Shown here: piece after piece, positions 36,099 to 45,838 of the stretch
How the letters are laid out: every line of letters begins with the position of its first letter
Numbering within the stretch: position 1 is the stretch's first letter
DNA from: an uncultured Alphaproteobacteria bacterium
GTDB taxonomy: Bacteria > Pseudomonadota > Alphaproteobacteria > UBA11222
DNA: 64,000 nucleotides
Direction: 5' to 3'
Assembly: GCA_947258435.1 (NCBI GenBank)
Contig: CAMYID010000015.1
Location: 26,203-90,202, forward strand
Notes under the pieces: generated by a model
Database searches by the model: none
Seen by the model: the letters and a program-made list of their open reading frames with translations, nothing else
Told to the model about the DNA's origin: nothing
Translations under genes and position numbers: made by a program

Positions 36099-37190
36099 TC
36101 AGCCATATTCAAAAGGAAGCCGCCGCGCTTCCCAATATGCTTCATCGGAAATGCGCGACCAGCGTATCGAATCCTTCCGGCTGGAGATGAAGCTTTCATA
36201 AATCTTGCGCGAGATCCCGTCGGACTCGCCGGCTTCACGGACGACCTCACCAGACAGATTGCCGATCCTGGACAGCGCCTCATTCGTGAAGCGGCGCAAC
36301 TGGACATCATGCCTGTTCACAAGCGTAGCCAGCGCCGAGCCGTTATTGGCATTGAATTCCGAAAGCGTCAGATCGTTCTGCGCGGCGGTTGCCATCTGGA
36401 TAATCGTTTGCTGGCTTTTTGTCAGGCTGTTCCATACATCGAGATTGATCCCGAGCGACAGCGCGGTACCCGGTTCATGAAAACCGGGCCAGTAGTAATA
36501 TTTCGCGATCTTGTAAAAGCCGAACACCAGATCGTTCCACGGGCCCACCCATTCGGTCGCATCGATTACACCCTGTTGCAGGCTTGTATAGATTTCGCCG
36601 CCAGGCAGCGCGACGACGGATGCACCCATTCGCCGCATGACTTCCCCGCCAAGTCCCGGCATGCGGATTTTCAGACCGCTGAAATCCTCGATATCGGTCA
36701 CTTTCTTGTTGAACCAGCCTCCCATCTGTACGCCCGAATTGCCGCACATAAAGGCCTTGATATTGAACTGTGCGCTAAGCTCGTCCCACAGCTCCTGCCC
36801 GCCGCCCCAGTAAACCCAGGAATTCATCTCACTCGCGGTCAGCCCGAACGGCACCGCCGCAAAGAAGTTGAATGCCTGAGACTTGCCTTGCCAGTAATAT
36901 TCCGCGCCGTGATACATATCGGCTGCGCCGCCCGATACCGCATCGAATGCATCGAAGGCGCCCACCAGCTCGCCTGCCGCATAGACTTTGATGTCCAGAT
37001 CGCCCTCGCTGGCGAGCTTGATCCGCTTTGCGACATTTTCCGCGGCGGTGCCAAGGCCGGGCAGGTTCTTGGGCCAGGTGGTGACAAGTTTCAGACGGCG
37101 TCGGCCCTGCGCGATCGCGGGGGCCGGCAAGGCAGATGCCGCAGCACCGGTTGCCGCGGCCCCCAATAATACCGAGCGTCTGTTCTTCAT
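36099..37190 (-). CDS. dctP: TRAP transporter substrate-binding protein (TakP-like)
   Basis: A 363-residue periplasmic binding protein with a Tat-like signal (MKNRRSVLLGAAATGAAAS, cleavage near PAIAQ). The mature start LVTTWPKNLPGLGTAAENVA, then MYHGAEYYWQGK, GLKIRMPGLGGEVMRRMGA and IDATEWVGPWND, match the TakP-type group that binds 2-oxoacids such as pyruvate, or lactate. The Arg in KIRMPG is the residue that normally clamps the ligand carboxylate. It is the first gene of the TRAP operon. Confidence 0.92.
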   Translation of the reverse strand: MKNRRSVLLGAAATGAAASALPAPAIAQGRRRLKLVTTWPKNLPGLGTAAENVAKRIKLASEGDLDIKVYAAGELVGAFDAFDAVSGGAADMYHGAEYYWQGKSQAFNFFAAVPFGLTASEMNSWVYWGGGQELWDELSAQFNIKAFMCGNSGVQMGGWFNKKVTDIEDFSGLKIRMPGLGGEVMRRMGASVVALPGGEIYTSLQQGVIDATEWVGPWNDLVFGFYKIAKYYYWPGFHEPGTALSLGINLDVWNSLTKSQQTIIQMATAAQNDLTLSEFNANNGSALATLVNRHDVQLRRFTNEALSRIGNLSGEVVREAGESDGISRKIYESFISSRKDSIRWSRISDEAYWEARRLPFEYG

Positions 37191-37219
37191 CTATTCGTCT
37201 CCCGCCGCAGTCAGCCGGT

Positions 37220-37240
37220 GCGTTATCATTTACGTAACGC
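37220..37240. promoter_or_regulatory. Operator-like inverted repeat before dctP
   Basis: GCGTTA (37220-37225) and TAACGC (37235-37240) are inverted 6-bp arms with 9 bases between; a TTACGTAA palindrome overlaps the right half. The site is 30 bases before the dctP start, fitting a repressor or activator site of the GntR or LysR kind. No regulator gene is adjacent. Confidence 0.3.
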
Positions 37241-37330
37241 TAATTGTCTGACGGATTTGTTTTATCTTATTTGCCCGGGGATTATAGGGACCAGCCTCAC
37301 TAACGCAATGGAGCAGGAAGCTATTTATCG

Positions 37331-38110
37331 TTACGCCTGCGGATCGGACGCTGGCGGTGTCTGACATCCCGGTTGCATTGGCTGCCACCCGGCCTCTGTC
37401 AGTTGCTCGAGGGGTTGAAAGCGCGCCTTGTATTGCATTTTCTGGCAATTATCGACCCAGTAGCCCAGATACACATAGGGCAGCCCGAACTGCTGCGCAG
37501 TTTTGATATGATGCAGGATCATATAGCTGCCAAGACTGCGTTGTGTGTGTTCGGGATCGAAAAAGCTGTAGACCATCGACAACCCGTCACTCACAACATC
37601 GGTCAGGCAGGCAGCGGCCAGCGGAATACTTGCATCTGTGTCTTGCTCACTACTGTCCTGCGCGCGATATTCGAAGATGAATGTATCGATGGGGCTGTCC
37701 TCGACCATGCTGCGATAGTCGAACGCATCCATATCCGCCATGCCACCATCATGGTGTCGGCCGTTGAGATAGCGTCTTAGCAGATGATATTGCTCAAGGG
37801 TCGCGGTGGCTGTTTGCGGTTCTGGCACAAGGTCGCTGTTGCGGTTGAGAATACGACGGTCGCTTTTTTTAAAGCGATAGTCGGCGACATTGATGCGCAC
37901 CGATACGCAGGCCGTGCAGCCCTCACAGGCGGGGCGATAGGCGATGTTCTGGCTGCGCCGGAAGCCGAGCTCGGCAAGGGTGTCATGCAGCTCGGTCGGG
38001 TCGTCGCCCGACAGGCGCGTGAAAATCTTGCGCTCCTGCCTGCCCGGCAGATAGGGACAGGGCGTCGGAGTCGTCAGGAAAAAACGCGGCATGTGAAAGG
38101 GGCGTGTCAT
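37331..38110 (-). CDS. bpt: Aspartate/glutamate leucyltransferase (Bpt, ATE-like)
   Basis: A 259-residue protein of the bacterial ATE/Bpt family. The N-terminal Cys cluster is ACEGCTACVSVRI, following SQNIAYRP. The C-terminal GNAT-like domain has DGLSMVYSFFDPEHTQRSLG and PYVYLGYWVDNCQKMQYKA. The enzyme adds Leu from Leu-tRNA to proteins that begin with Asp or Glu, marking them for ClpAP degradation by the N-end rule. The partner genes clpA, clpS and aat are not in the window. Confidence 0.94.
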   Translation of the reverse strand: MTRPFHMPRFFLTTPTPCPYLPGRQERKIFTRLSGDDPTELHDTLAELGFRRSQNIAYRPACEGCTACVSVRINVADYRFKKSDRRILNRNSDLVPEPQTATATLEQYHLLRRYLNGRHHDGGMADMDAFDYRSMVEDSPIDTFIFEYRAQDSSEQDTDASIPLAAACLTDVVSDGLSMVYSFFDPEHTQRSLGSYMILHHIKTAQQFGLPYVYLGYWVDNCQKMQYKARFQPLEQLTEAGWQPMQPGCQTPPASDPQA

Positions 38111-38202
38111 GCCGTTGCCCTGTTATCGTTACGATGAAACTGCATCAGCCTGTCGTCTTTGTCTCTCATCTTCCCTATTCGGGATCCTTCTACGGGGCGC
38201 CA

Positions 38203-38222
38203 CGGTGCCGGCGCCGGCACCG
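38203..38222. repeat. Perfect 20-bp GC palindrome
   Basis: The 20 bases at 38203-38222 read the same on both strands (CGGTGCCGGC and its complement). The site begins 3 bases past the stop of the SLC13 gene (minus strand). It could form a short hairpin protecting or ending that mRNA, but it lacks a loop and a T-tract, so it is not a standard terminator. Confidence 0.6.
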
Positions 38223-38225
38223 GAA

Positions 38226-40106
38226 TTACGGCTGCCAGGAAAGATCATAATACCACGGCGCCAGGATTGAAAATGACAGCCAGACAAGAATCAATAGTGG
38301 AATGCCCGCGCGGATGAAATCGCTGAACCGGTAATGTCCGGGCACCATCACCAGCAGATTTGTCTGATAGGCGATCGGCGTCGCGAAGGAACAGTTCGCC
38401 GCAAAGATCAGCGCATAGAGGAAAATTTTCGGATCAGCGCCGATAGTCGTTGCCGTGCTGACGGCAATCGGGGCGAACAGCACAGCGGTTGCATTGTTCG
38501 ATAACAGGTTGGTCATCAGCGCAACCATCAGGAAGAAGGCCGAAAGGATGACCGGGATCGACATCCCGCTCAGCAGATCGACAAGCGTTGCCGCACCGAT
38601 ATTCGCGCCGCCGGTCAGCTCCAGGGCTTTGCCCATTGCAATCGCTGCGGCAACGATCAGCAATATCCGTCGGTCGATGGCTCGCGCCGCCTGCCGGATG
38701 TTGAGACAGCCGGTTGCGATCATAAGGCCCGCGCCGCAAAGCGCCGCCACCACAATCGGTATCAGTCCGGTCGCGGCCGCAAGTATAACAAGCCCGAAGA
38801 TGATGCGCGCCCGGGGGGCATGGGTCCGGTCGGGCAGGGTTGTGGCCGACCATTCGAGCAGCACCACATCGCGGCTGTCGCGCAGACCGGCAACTTCATG
38901 GGCTTTCCCCATCACCAGCAGCACATCGCCCGGTTCAAGGCGGATTTCATCCATGCGCGCGCGTATCATCCTGCTGCGCCGTTGAATGCCAAGTACCAGA
39001 CAGCCGGTCTGGTGCCGGAAGCCGATCTGCTCGATCGTCCGACCGATCATACGTGAGCCCGGAGCAACCATGGCTTCCGCAATTGTCCGGCCGGCGGTGG
39101 GCAGTGGCCGGTTCGGGCGCTCATCCCCGTCTTCCGGCGACACACCTGCGCCACGCAGGACGCCGGCCATTATCTGCGGTCGCTCCGCAATAATTTCCTG
39201 CAGCGCTTTCCGCGTCGTCGCCACAAGCAGGATATCGCCGCGCTGAAGGGTCATATCGTCAAAGGGCGGCAGCAGCGTCTTTTCCCCTCTTTCGATCATG
39301 CGTACAGTCGCGTCGGGCAGGGCGCGGAAAAAACCGGCGACCGAGCTTTCTCCCAACAGGGGATGATTGTCGTCGATTTCGATCTGAACGATGAACTGCT
39401 TGCCGCTGGGATTGACCATTTCGCCGGCAAGAGACGGTCTTTGCGGCAGTATTTTCGGCATGATGCCCAGCACATAAATGCAGCCGATCGCGCCCAGCAT
39501 CAGCCCGATCACAGTGAAGTCGAAAAAGCCGATCTCCGCGATGCCGAGCCGTGTCGCTGTGCCCGCGACAAGCAGGTTGGTTGACGAACCGATCAGCGTC
39601 GTCATCCCGCCCAGGATGGCGATAAAGCTTAGCGGCATCATCACCCGGTTGACGCCGCGGTTAAGCTGTTCGGCGATCACCGCCATAATCGGGATGAAAA
39701 TGACGACAATGGGGGTGTTGTTCATGAAGGCGCTGATCAGAAATACCAGCCCGAATGCCCCCAGCGCGATCAGTTTGGGGAACTTCCGGCCATAGTCAAG
39801 CGCCATGCGCGCGGGTGTTTCAAGGGCACCGGTCTGAAACATGGCCTGGCCCACCACCAGAAGGGCGATTACGGCAATCAGCGCGGGATTGGCAAAGCCT
39901 TCAAGCAGTGTATCGGGGCCAAGCATATTGTGCCCCTCGGGCCCGGCGACCGGAAAGAAGTGAAAGAATATCAGCAAGGCGCCCAGCACGGTGACCGATG
40001 TCAGCTCCATCGTGACGCGTTCCAGCGCGTAAGACAGCACAGCCGCCGCGATGATGGCGTAGGTGACCCAAATCTGGATCATGCCCAAATCGGAAAAGAA
40101 GTTCAT
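38226..40106 (-). CDS. SLC13/DASS-family permease with two RCK_C (TrkA_C) domains
   Basis: A 626-residue sodium/anion symporter-like protein. Two halves of a membrane domain carry the paired signatures IGSSTNLLVAGTATRLGI and LLSNNATAVLFAPIAV. Between them, at about 210-400, lie two TrkA_C-like regulatory domains (RGDILLVATTRKALQEI and EPGDVLLVMGKAHEVAGL). Members of this group transport sulfate, dicarboxylates or citrate; the inserted domains are common in the sulfate-like branch. The substrate cannot be decided here. Confidence 0.92.
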   Translation of the reverse strand: MNFFSDLGMIQIWVTYAIIAAAVLSYALERVTMELTSVTVLGALLIFFHFFPVAGPEGHNMLGPDTLLEGFANPALIAVIALLVVGQAMFQTGALETPARMALDYGRKFPKLIALGAFGLVFLISAFMNNTPIVVIFIPIMAVIAEQLNRGVNRVMMPLSFIAILGGMTTLIGSSTNLLVAGTATRLGIAEIGFFDFTVIGLMLGAIGCIYVLGIMPKILPQRPSLAGEMVNPSGKQFIVQIEIDDNHPLLGESSVAGFFRALPDATVRMIERGEKTLLPPFDDMTLQRGDILLVATTRKALQEIIAERPQIMAGVLRGAGVSPEDGDERPNRPLPTAGRTIAEAMVAPGSRMIGRTIEQIGFRHQTGCLVLGIQRRSRMIRARMDEIRLEPGDVLLVMGKAHEVAGLRDSRDVVLLEWSATTLPDRTHAPRARIIFGLVILAAATGLIPIVVAALCGAGLMIATGCLNIRQAARAIDRRILLIVAAAIAMGKALELTGGANIGAATLVDLLSGMSIPVILSAFFLMVALMTNLLSNNATAVLFAPIAVSTATTIGADPKIFLYALIFAANCSFATPIAYQTNLLVMVPGHYRFSDFIRAGIPLLILVWLSFSILAPWYYDLSWQP

Positions 40107-40152
40107 ATGCCGATGTTACCGTAAAATAATGTCTGGGCGGTTATTCCGGGCG

Positions 40153-40635
40153 TTAATGTGTCTCTCGCCCGGCGGGGGCCGCATAGGCGCTGAGCTTCCG
40201 CCGCAACGCCTCTTCTATCGGGACCGGCCGGTTTGCCTGCTGATCGACCCGCACCATGGTCATGGTCGCGGTTGCCACGCAACGCCCCTGGTTGAACAGC
40301 CCCTGACCAAGCTGTGCGGAACTGTTGCCCAGCCGCAGAACGACCGTCCCGGTTTCCATTTCGGCTGGCCAGTGCACCTGATTTTTGAAGTCGATGGACA
40401 GATTGACAATCATCCATGCGCGTCCGTCCTGCCCGTCATGGGCACCGATTTCCCGGAACATTGCGACGCGGCTTTCCTGACAGAACTCGAAGAATTTCAC
40501 ATTATTAAGGTGGTGATTGGGGTCAAGATCCGCGAAACGGATAACATCGCGGTGCAGATAACGGTAGGTTGTGCGCTGGTCCAGCGCAAATTCCGCCCCT
40601 GTCCTGGAATCATCTGTATTTTCTGCCTTGCCCAT
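40153..40635 (-). CDS. Acyl-CoA thioesterase, hot-dog fold (4HBT type)
   Basis: A 160-residue single hot-dog protein. The family motif with the catalytic acid is RFADLDPNHHLNNVKFFEF, followed by INLSIDFKNQVHW-like text (VNLSIDFKNQVHWPAE). FALDQRTTYRYLHRDVIRF begins the fold. It would hydrolyse a CoA thioester; the chain type is unknown. It ends 46 bases from the SLC13 start on the same strand and is divergent from the FAD oxidase gene. Confidence 0.85.
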   Translation of the reverse strand: MGKAENTDDSRTGAEFALDQRTTYRYLHRDVIRFADLDPNHHLNNVKFFEFCQESRVAMFREIGAHDGQDGRAWMIVNLSIDFKNQVHWPAEMETGTVVLRLGNSSAQLGQGLFNQGRCVATATMTMVRVDQQANRPVPIEEALRRKLSAYAAPAGRETH

Positions 40636-40756
40636 TGGCTTATGATGCGCGCGATTAATCTCATTGCCAAGGGGCTTGGACCCGCTGCGGTAATTCTTGT
40701 GACCGCGACAGGGTGCCTGCTTGGGGCAATGTGACGGGCCGTGAGATTTGCCGTAT

Positions 40757-42037
40757 ATGAAACAGACCCCGCTTTATCAAGAGTTGGTGCCGCCATTGCC
40801 GCATTATCCCCGGCTTTGCGGCGAACAGCACTTTGATGTCTGTGTTGTGGGAGGTGGTTTTACCGGACTGTCCGCCGCCTTGCATCTGGCGCGTGCCGGA
40901 TTCCGGACAGCGTTGCTTGAAGCGGCACGGCTGGGGAACGGGGCATCGGGACGCAATGGCGGCCAGCTGCTGAGCGGGCTGGCCACGGGCATGGTCGCGA
41001 CAGCACGGCAACTGGGGCACAACCATGCCAGGATGTTATGGGATCTGAGCCTTGAGGCGGTCGCGCAGCTGCAGCAAGGATTGACGGATTTCGGGATTGA
41101 CGCGCAGTTTCACCCCGGGTTTATGCTCGCCGCAAACCGCCCCGCACATCGCGCAGAACTGTTTGAGGAATACCGGTATCTGACTGACAGGCTGGGCTAT
41201 GAACAGGTTGAGCTGCTGCCCGAACGCGAACAGGTTGCGGAACGGCTTGGCACGCGGCGCTATGTCGCAGGGCTTGTCGATCACGGCAGCGGACATCTGA
41301 ACCCGCTTGCCTATCTCAACGGGCTTGCACAAGCGGCAGAAGGGGCGGGCGTTCGCATCTTCGAGCGCAGCGCCGCGCGGCGGCTCGTACACCGCCAGCC
41401 GGGCAATGCGGTGAATGTCTATACCGATCGCGGGGTCGTCCGGGCAGAAAAGCTCTTGCTGTGCGGCAATGCCTATCAGCACGATCTGACACCCCGGCTG
41501 CAGGCGATGATCATGCCTGTGGGGACCTATATTCTTGCCACAGCACCCTTGTCCGATGCCCTTGCCGCCCGGGTTCTGCCAAGCGGTGTCTGTGTCAGCG
41601 ACATGAATTTCGTCCTTGATTACTTCCGGATAACGCCGGAACGGCGGATGCTGTTCGGTGGCAGGGTCAGCTATTCGGGATTGCCGCCGATTGCCGTGGC
41701 GCATCGGCTGGGAAAGCGGATGCGTGCCATTTATCCGGATCTGGATCGGGTTCCGCTCACCCATTGCTGGGGCGGAAAAGTGGCGATCACACGCAACCGG
41801 TTGCCGCATATCGGTCGGACCGCGCAGGGGGTGTATTTTGCGCATGGCTATTCAGGCCACGGGCTTGCGCTGTCGGGATTTGCCGGTCATGTGCTGGCGG
41901 ATGCGGTGGCGGGGGACCTTGCGCAATTCGACTGTTTCGAACGGATTGCCCACAAGCCATTTCCCGGCGGCCATATGATGCGTATGCCGCTTCTGGCGCT
42001 CGGTGCGCTTTACTATCGATTGCGCGACTTGCTTTAG
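40757..42037 (+). CDS. FAD-dependent amine/amino-acid oxidoreductase (DAO family)
   Basis: A 426-residue flavoprotein. The dinucleotide-binding motif is [20 protein letters not shown] at about residue 30, and [16 protein letters not shown] follows as in gamma-glutamylputrescine oxidase and related DadA-type enzymes. Near the end [17 protein letters not shown] and [14 protein letters not shown] bind the flavin. Putrescine or amino-acid derivatives are likely substrates, but the context does not choose among them. ATG 40757; a TTG 9 bases earlier would add three residues. Confidence 0.88.
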   Translation: MKQTPLYQELVPPLPHYPRLCGEQHFDVCVVGGGFTGLSAALHLARAGFRTALLEAARLGNGASGRNGGQLLSGLATGMVATARQLGHNHARMLWDLSLEAVAQLQQGLTDFGIDAQFHPGFMLAANRPAHRAELFEEYRYLTDRLGYEQVELLPEREQVAERLGTRRYVAGLVDHGSGHLNPLAYLNGLAQAAEGAGVRIFERSAARRLVHRQPGNAVNVYTDRGVVRAEKLLLCGNAYQHDLTPRLQAMIMPVGTYILATAPLSDALAARVLPSGVCVSDMNFVLDYFRITPERRMLFGGRVSYSGLPPIAVAHRLGKRMRAIYPDLDRVPLTHCWGGKVAITRNRLPHIGRTAQGVYFAHGYSGHGLALSGFAGHVLADAVAGDLAQFDCFERIAHKPFPGGHMMRMPLLALGALYYRLRDLL

Positions 42038-42119
42038 CCGGGTTTCATACTTGCCTGTGCAGTGCATATTCCAGACAATGCGGAAAATGGCGACAGGGGT
42101 TGAAAGCAGGGGAAAGCGT

Positions 42120-43229
42120 ATGGATGTGCAGGCAGCGGTTGCATTTGAGGCGGGCAAGCCTCTTGAAATAGAAACCGTGCAGCTGGAGGGGCCGAAATCA
42201 GGCGAAGTGCTGGTGGAAATCAAGGCGACGGGCATTTGCCATACTGACGCCTTTACCCTGTCTGGCGAGGATCCGGAAGGGGCGTTCCCGGCGATTCTCG
42301 GCCATGAGGGCGCAGGGATTGTTGTCGAGACAGGCCCCGATGTGCACTCCCTCAAGATCGGCGACCACGTCATCCCGCTTTACACGCCTGAATGCCGGCA
42401 ATGCGAATATTGTCTCAATCCCAAAACCAATCTCTGTCAGGCTATCCGCGAAACGCAGGGGCGCGGGGTGATGCCTGACGGGACAAGCCGCTTTTCCTAC
42501 AAGGGCAAGCCGATATTGCATTATATGGGGTGTTCGACCTTCGCCAATTATACGGTGCTGCCCGAAATCGCACTCGCCAAAGTGCGTCAGGACGCCCCGT
42601 TCGACAAGATCTGCTATATCGGTTGCGGGGTAACGACCGGTATCGGGGCGGTCGTCAACACAGCCAGGGTGGAACCGGGGGCAAGCGTTGTGGTGTTCGG
42701 GCTGGGTGGCATCGGGCTCAATGTGATTCAGGGCGCAAGGATGGTTGGCGCCGGGCAGATCGTCGGCGTCGATCTTAACCCGGAAAAGCAGCAGCTTGCC
42801 CGCCAGTTCGGCATGACGGATTTCGTCAATCCGGCGGAAATGGGCGAAGATCTTGTGGCCCATCTGGTCGCGCTGACCGGTGGCGGCGCTGACTACAGTT
42901 TTGAATGCATCGGTAATGTCGAGGTCATGCGGCAGGCATTGGAATGCTGCCACAAGGGGTGGGGCCAATCGATCATCATCGGCGTTGCGGGTGCGGGTCA
43001 GGAAATCAGTACACGGCCGTTTCAGCTGGTAACGGGCCGCTCATGGCGGGGTACCGCATTTGGCGGCGCAAGGGGGCGTACGGATGTGCCTCAGATCGTT
43101 GACTGGTATATGGATGGCCGCATTCGGATCGACGAACTGATCACCCATACCCTGCCGCTTTCACGGATAAACGATGCCTTCGATCTGATGCATGCAGGAA
43201 AATCAATCCGCAGCGTCGTTGTCTACTGA
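42120..43229 (+). CDS. frmA: S-(hydroxymethyl)glutathione dehydrogenase / class III alcohol dehydrogenase
   Basis: A 369-residue zinc alcohol dehydrogenase of class III. The catalytic zinc site is in [13 protein letters not shown] and GHEGAGIV; the structural zinc is held by the four cysteines of [21 protein letters not shown] binding uses [15 protein letters not shown]. It oxidises S-hydroxymethylglutathione in formaldehyde removal and can reduce S-nitrosoglutathione. The usual partner hydrolase gene (frmB) is absent. Its last 27 bases overlap the end of the convergent Wzz-type gene. Confidence 0.95.
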   Translation: MDVQAAVAFEAGKPLEIETVQLEGPKSGEVLVEIKATGICHTDAFTLSGEDPEGAFPAILGHEGAGIVVETGPDVHSLKIGDHVIPLYTPECRQCEYCLNPKTNLCQAIRETQGRGVMPDGTSRFSYKGKPILHYMGCSTFANYTVLPEIALAKVRQDAPFDKICYIGCGVTTGIGAVVNTARVEPGASVVVFGLGGIGLNVIQGARMVGAGQIVGVDLNPEKQQLARQFGMTDFVNPAEMGEDLVAHLVALTGGGADYSFECIGNVEVMRQALECCHKGWGQSIIIGVAGAGQEISTRPFQLVTGRSWRGTAFGGARGRTDVPQIVDWYMDGRIRIDELITHTLPLSRINDAFDLMHAGKSIRSVVVY

Positions 43230-44315
43230 TCTGGGGACGCGCCGGGAGTGAGGCTGCCGGGAGTGAGGCTGTAAGGTATCAGTTGTCGCGGCTGTTTGTG
43301 CGGACGAAGGCGCGGCACCATATTCCGCCTCGGCAAGTGAATGTGTCAGTTCGCCTCTGACCATTGCACGCGCGAAGACGAAAAACATGCCCGCAAATAA
43401 TCCGCCGATCACGCCTAACGCCAGAACCAAAGCATTTTGCGGTTTGACGGGCCGGCGCGAAACGAAAACATCGCCAAATGGTTCGGCGGCAAACGGCTGA
43501 TCCGAACTGCTGGCCATCAGGTTCTGTTCCTGTTTTGCCAATGCCTGTATCAGGGCTTGCCGATAGTCGATTACCGTGACCGTGGCGAGTTTTTCTGTCA
43601 GATATTTGATATGGTCTGTCGATCTGCGAATATTGCGCACACGCAGCAATGCATCCATTTCCCGGTGCAGCATTGTTAATATCGAACTAGCGAGTTCGGG
43701 GTTTGGGTTTTCAAATGTGATCGTAACGATCGGGCTGGTTCTGTCGCGGGCAATTGCCGTGTTTCCTGCCAGAAACTCCTGCAGCCGCTGCCCGCCGGGT
43801 GGCGACCAGGGAAGGTTTTTCACGCCAAGCCAGGGCTTGATTGTCTGGATAAAATCCCGCAGGGCGCTGTCAGGTTCCACCCATGATTGTGTTTGTTCAG
43901 ACCATTCGGAAGCGAAGATGCGGCGCATCAGCTGTTCGTTGGCGGCCAGCCTGTTCGCAGCTTCAAGCGAGGTCAGCCCCGCAAGATAAAGTTCGAACGA
44001 TGTTGCGTCCGCGCCACCGAGAAGCCCCCCGGCGCCCGCGAGTTCGGCAAGTGCGCCGAGCCCGCCACCGGGCGATGAGCTTTGCTGGCCCTGCGGCGCG
44101 GTAACCTGCAGGGTGGCGCGGTAGACGGGTTCTGCAAAGTGCAGATAAAGCACAGCAATCAGAAAGAACAGCACCGCAAGAAAGCCGATCAGGAACTTGT
44201 GCCCCCACAGCAGAGCGGCGAGGGCGCGCAGATCGATTTCGTCATCATCCGCATAGGCATGATTATAGGCAGAATGGGCAGCTGCGCGCGGACCGTCATT
44301 GGATATGCTGCTCAT
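43203..44315 (-). CDS. Wzz-family polysaccharide chain-length determinant protein
   Basis: A 370-residue protein with Wzz architecture. A cytoplasmic N terminus ([20 protein letters not shown]) leads into membrane segment 1 (about 40-60), then a large periplasmic domain, then membrane segment 2 ([20 protein letters not shown], about 298-318). It lacks a tyrosine-kinase domain. Such proteins control chain length of O-antigen or exopolysaccharide. No polymerase or glycosyltransferase cluster is next to it. The cytoplasmic tail holds a duplicated QPHSR from a 15-bp tandem repeat, and the 3' end overlaps frmA. Confidence 0.82.
   Translation of the reverse strand: MSSISNDGPRAAAHSAYNHAYADDDEIDLRALAALLWGHKFLIGFLAVLFFLIAVLYLHFAEPVYRATLQVTAPQGQQSSSPGGGLGALAELAGAGGLLGGADATSFELYLAGLTSLEAANRLAANEQLMRRIFASEWSEQTQSWVEPDSALRDFIQTIKPWLGVKNLPWSPPGGQRLQEFLAGNTAIARDRTSPIVTITFENPNPELASSILTMLHREMDALLRVRNIRRSTDHIKYLTEKLATVTVIDYRQALIQALAKQEQNLMASSSDQPFAAEPFGDVFVSRRPVKPQNALVLALGVIGGLFAGMFFVFARAMVRGELTHSLAEAEYGAAPSSAQTAATTDTLQPHSRQPHSRRVPRSVDNDAAD
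43241..43270. repeat. 15-bp tandem duplication in the Wzz-type gene
   Basis: Two perfect copies of GCCGGGAGTGAGGCT (43241-43255 and 43256-43270) sit near the 3' end of the Wzz-type gene. They encode QPHSR twice, so a gain or loss of one copy keeps the frame. Looks like a recent replication-slippage event. Confidence 0.85.
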
Positions 44316-44656
44316 CTGTGTCTGTTCAGCTTTTCGTTAGTCTGGCAATAGCTGGCCCGGCATCGACGCATAACCGAATTCTTCGCTGCAGCAAATTCGG
44401 ACTTTCGCGGATGCAAGCCTACCCTATCGCTTTAGAGATGCGGGCATAGGCTGTCAATATTCGAGGGCATCTGTGTCGGCAGCTTGCGGTCATTCCACTT
44501 ACTCCAACACTTGCTGGATGTAACCTGACGGTATTTCGGGTATTACAGAACAGATAGTTGTGCGTTGCCGGTCGGCAAGCATGGCGATGAATTAAACAGG
44601 CCCTGCGACGGTTTTTCGCAGGGCGATCCGCGACACCGAACCCATCCGAAACCGCT
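44316..44656. other. Divergent intergenic region between Wzz-type and epimerase genes
   Basis: This 341-base gap has no supported gene. It must carry the two divergent promoters. A 9-bp hairpin, GCCCTGCGA (44600-44608) with TCGCAGGGC (44616-44624), lies 33 bases before the epimerase ATG. It has no T-tract and may shape the mRNA leader. I see no known riboswitch. Confidence 0.5.
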
Positions 44657-45838
44657 ATGCCCTCTGATGCCGCTTCCATTGCCAGTTGGCTTTTTACCGA
44701 GCTTCTGCCTGTCTGGGCTGCGACGGCGGATTGGGAGCGGGGTGGTTTTGCCGAGCGGCTGGATCTGCAGGGGGTACCAGATCCGGATGCGCCGAAAAGG
44801 TTACGCGTTCAGGCACGGCAGATCTATGTCTTTTCCCATGCGGCCCTGATTGACCAGGATATGGCGCGTGCGGCCCGGTGGCGGGCCTTGGCAGGCAATG
44901 GATTTGACACGATGTGCCACCGTTACTGGCGTGGCCCTGGGCGCGGATGGGCCCGTGCTGTGCTGCCAGACGGGCGCGTGCATGATGATAGTGTCGAAAG
45001 CTATGATGTCGCTTTTGTTCTTTTTGCCTGCGGCTGGCACTATACAAGCAGCGGCAACAAGACAGCCCTGGATGTGGCACGTGACAGCCTGCAATTCCTC
45101 GATAATCATATGGCCGCGCGGCGGGGCGGCTATCTGAGCGCATTACGCGATGGTGCCCGTGATGACAGCGCGGTCTTGTCGCAAAATCCGCATATGCATC
45201 TGCTGGAAGCTCTGCTTGTGCTTTACCGCGCGACTGGCGATTGCCTGTTCCGCGATCATGCGCGACAGGTTTTCACATTGTTTCGCGACAGCTTCTTCGA
45301 CCCTGCGACGGGAAGCCTGGGGGAAGCATTTGCGCCGGACTGGTTGCCCTTGTCCGGGGCAGAAGGCGCACGGGTAGAACCTGGCCACCATTTTGAATGG
45401 CACTGGCTGCTGCATGATTATGCGCGGCAGATCGGGGTGCCTGAAGCGCGGGAATTTGCCCGGTTGCTTTTCGATTTTGCGCAGGCCCATGGCGTATCCG
45501 CGCAAACCGGGCTTTGTTTCGATATGGTCGACCGGGATGGAAAGCCGGTTGCGCAAAGCCATCGCTTATGGCCGCAGACAGAGCGGTTGAAGGCGCTTGT
45601 TGCGGAAGCCGGGCAGGGTGCGACGCCGCCCCGCCGTGCCGCCGCGGAACGCGAAATCCTGCCGATGGCCCGGCATATTCAGCGAAATTACTTTACGCTT
45701 GCGCCCGGTCTGTGGATCGATCAGCTCGATGCGCGGTTGCGGCCGCAGTCGCAATTCATTCCCGCGACATCGCTTTATCATATCTTCCTCGCCTATTCGG
45801 AAGTGCTGCGCTTTTACGCGGAAAACAGATCGAGCTGA
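44657..45838 (+). CDS. AGE-family epimerase/isomerase
   Basis: A 393-residue protein of the N-acylglucosamine 2-epimerase family, an (alpha/alpha)6 barrel. Recognisable parts are RLRVQARQIYVFSHAAL, ESYDVAFVLFACGWHY, NPHMHLLEALLVLYRATGD, VEPGHHFEWHWLLHDY and SHRLWPQTERLKA, with the conserved active-site His and Glu residues. Close relatives are annotated as mannose-6-phosphate isomerase-like or D-mannose isomerase. The sugar acted on is unknown. It is divergent from the Wzz-type gene, so a role in surface sugar supply is possible. Its 3' end overlaps the radical SAM gene by 25 bases. Confidence 0.88.
   Translation: MPSDAASIASWLFTELLPVWAATADWERGGFAERLDLQGVPDPDAPKRLRVQARQIYVFSHAALIDQDMARAARWRALAGNGFDTMCHRYWRGPGRGWARAVLPDGRVHDDSVESYDVAFVLFACGWHYTSSGNKTALDVARDSLQFLDNHMAARRGGYLSALRDGARDDSAVLSQNPHMHLLEALLVLYRATGDCLFRDHARQVFTLFRDSFFDPATGSLGEAFAPDWLPLSGAEGARVEPGHHFEWHWLLHDYARQIGVPEAREFARLLFDFAQAHGVSAQTGLCFDMVDRDGKPVAQSHRLWPQTERLKALVAEAGQGATPPRRAAAEREILPMARHIQRNYFTLAPGLWIDQLDARLRPQSQFIPATSLYHIFLAYSEVLRFYAENRSS

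Noticed and set aside
44600..44624. 9-bp hairpin before the epimerase gene as a riboswitch or terminator
   Set aside because: There is no T-tract, no conserved aptamer-like core and no second pairing; only a simple hairpin is supported.
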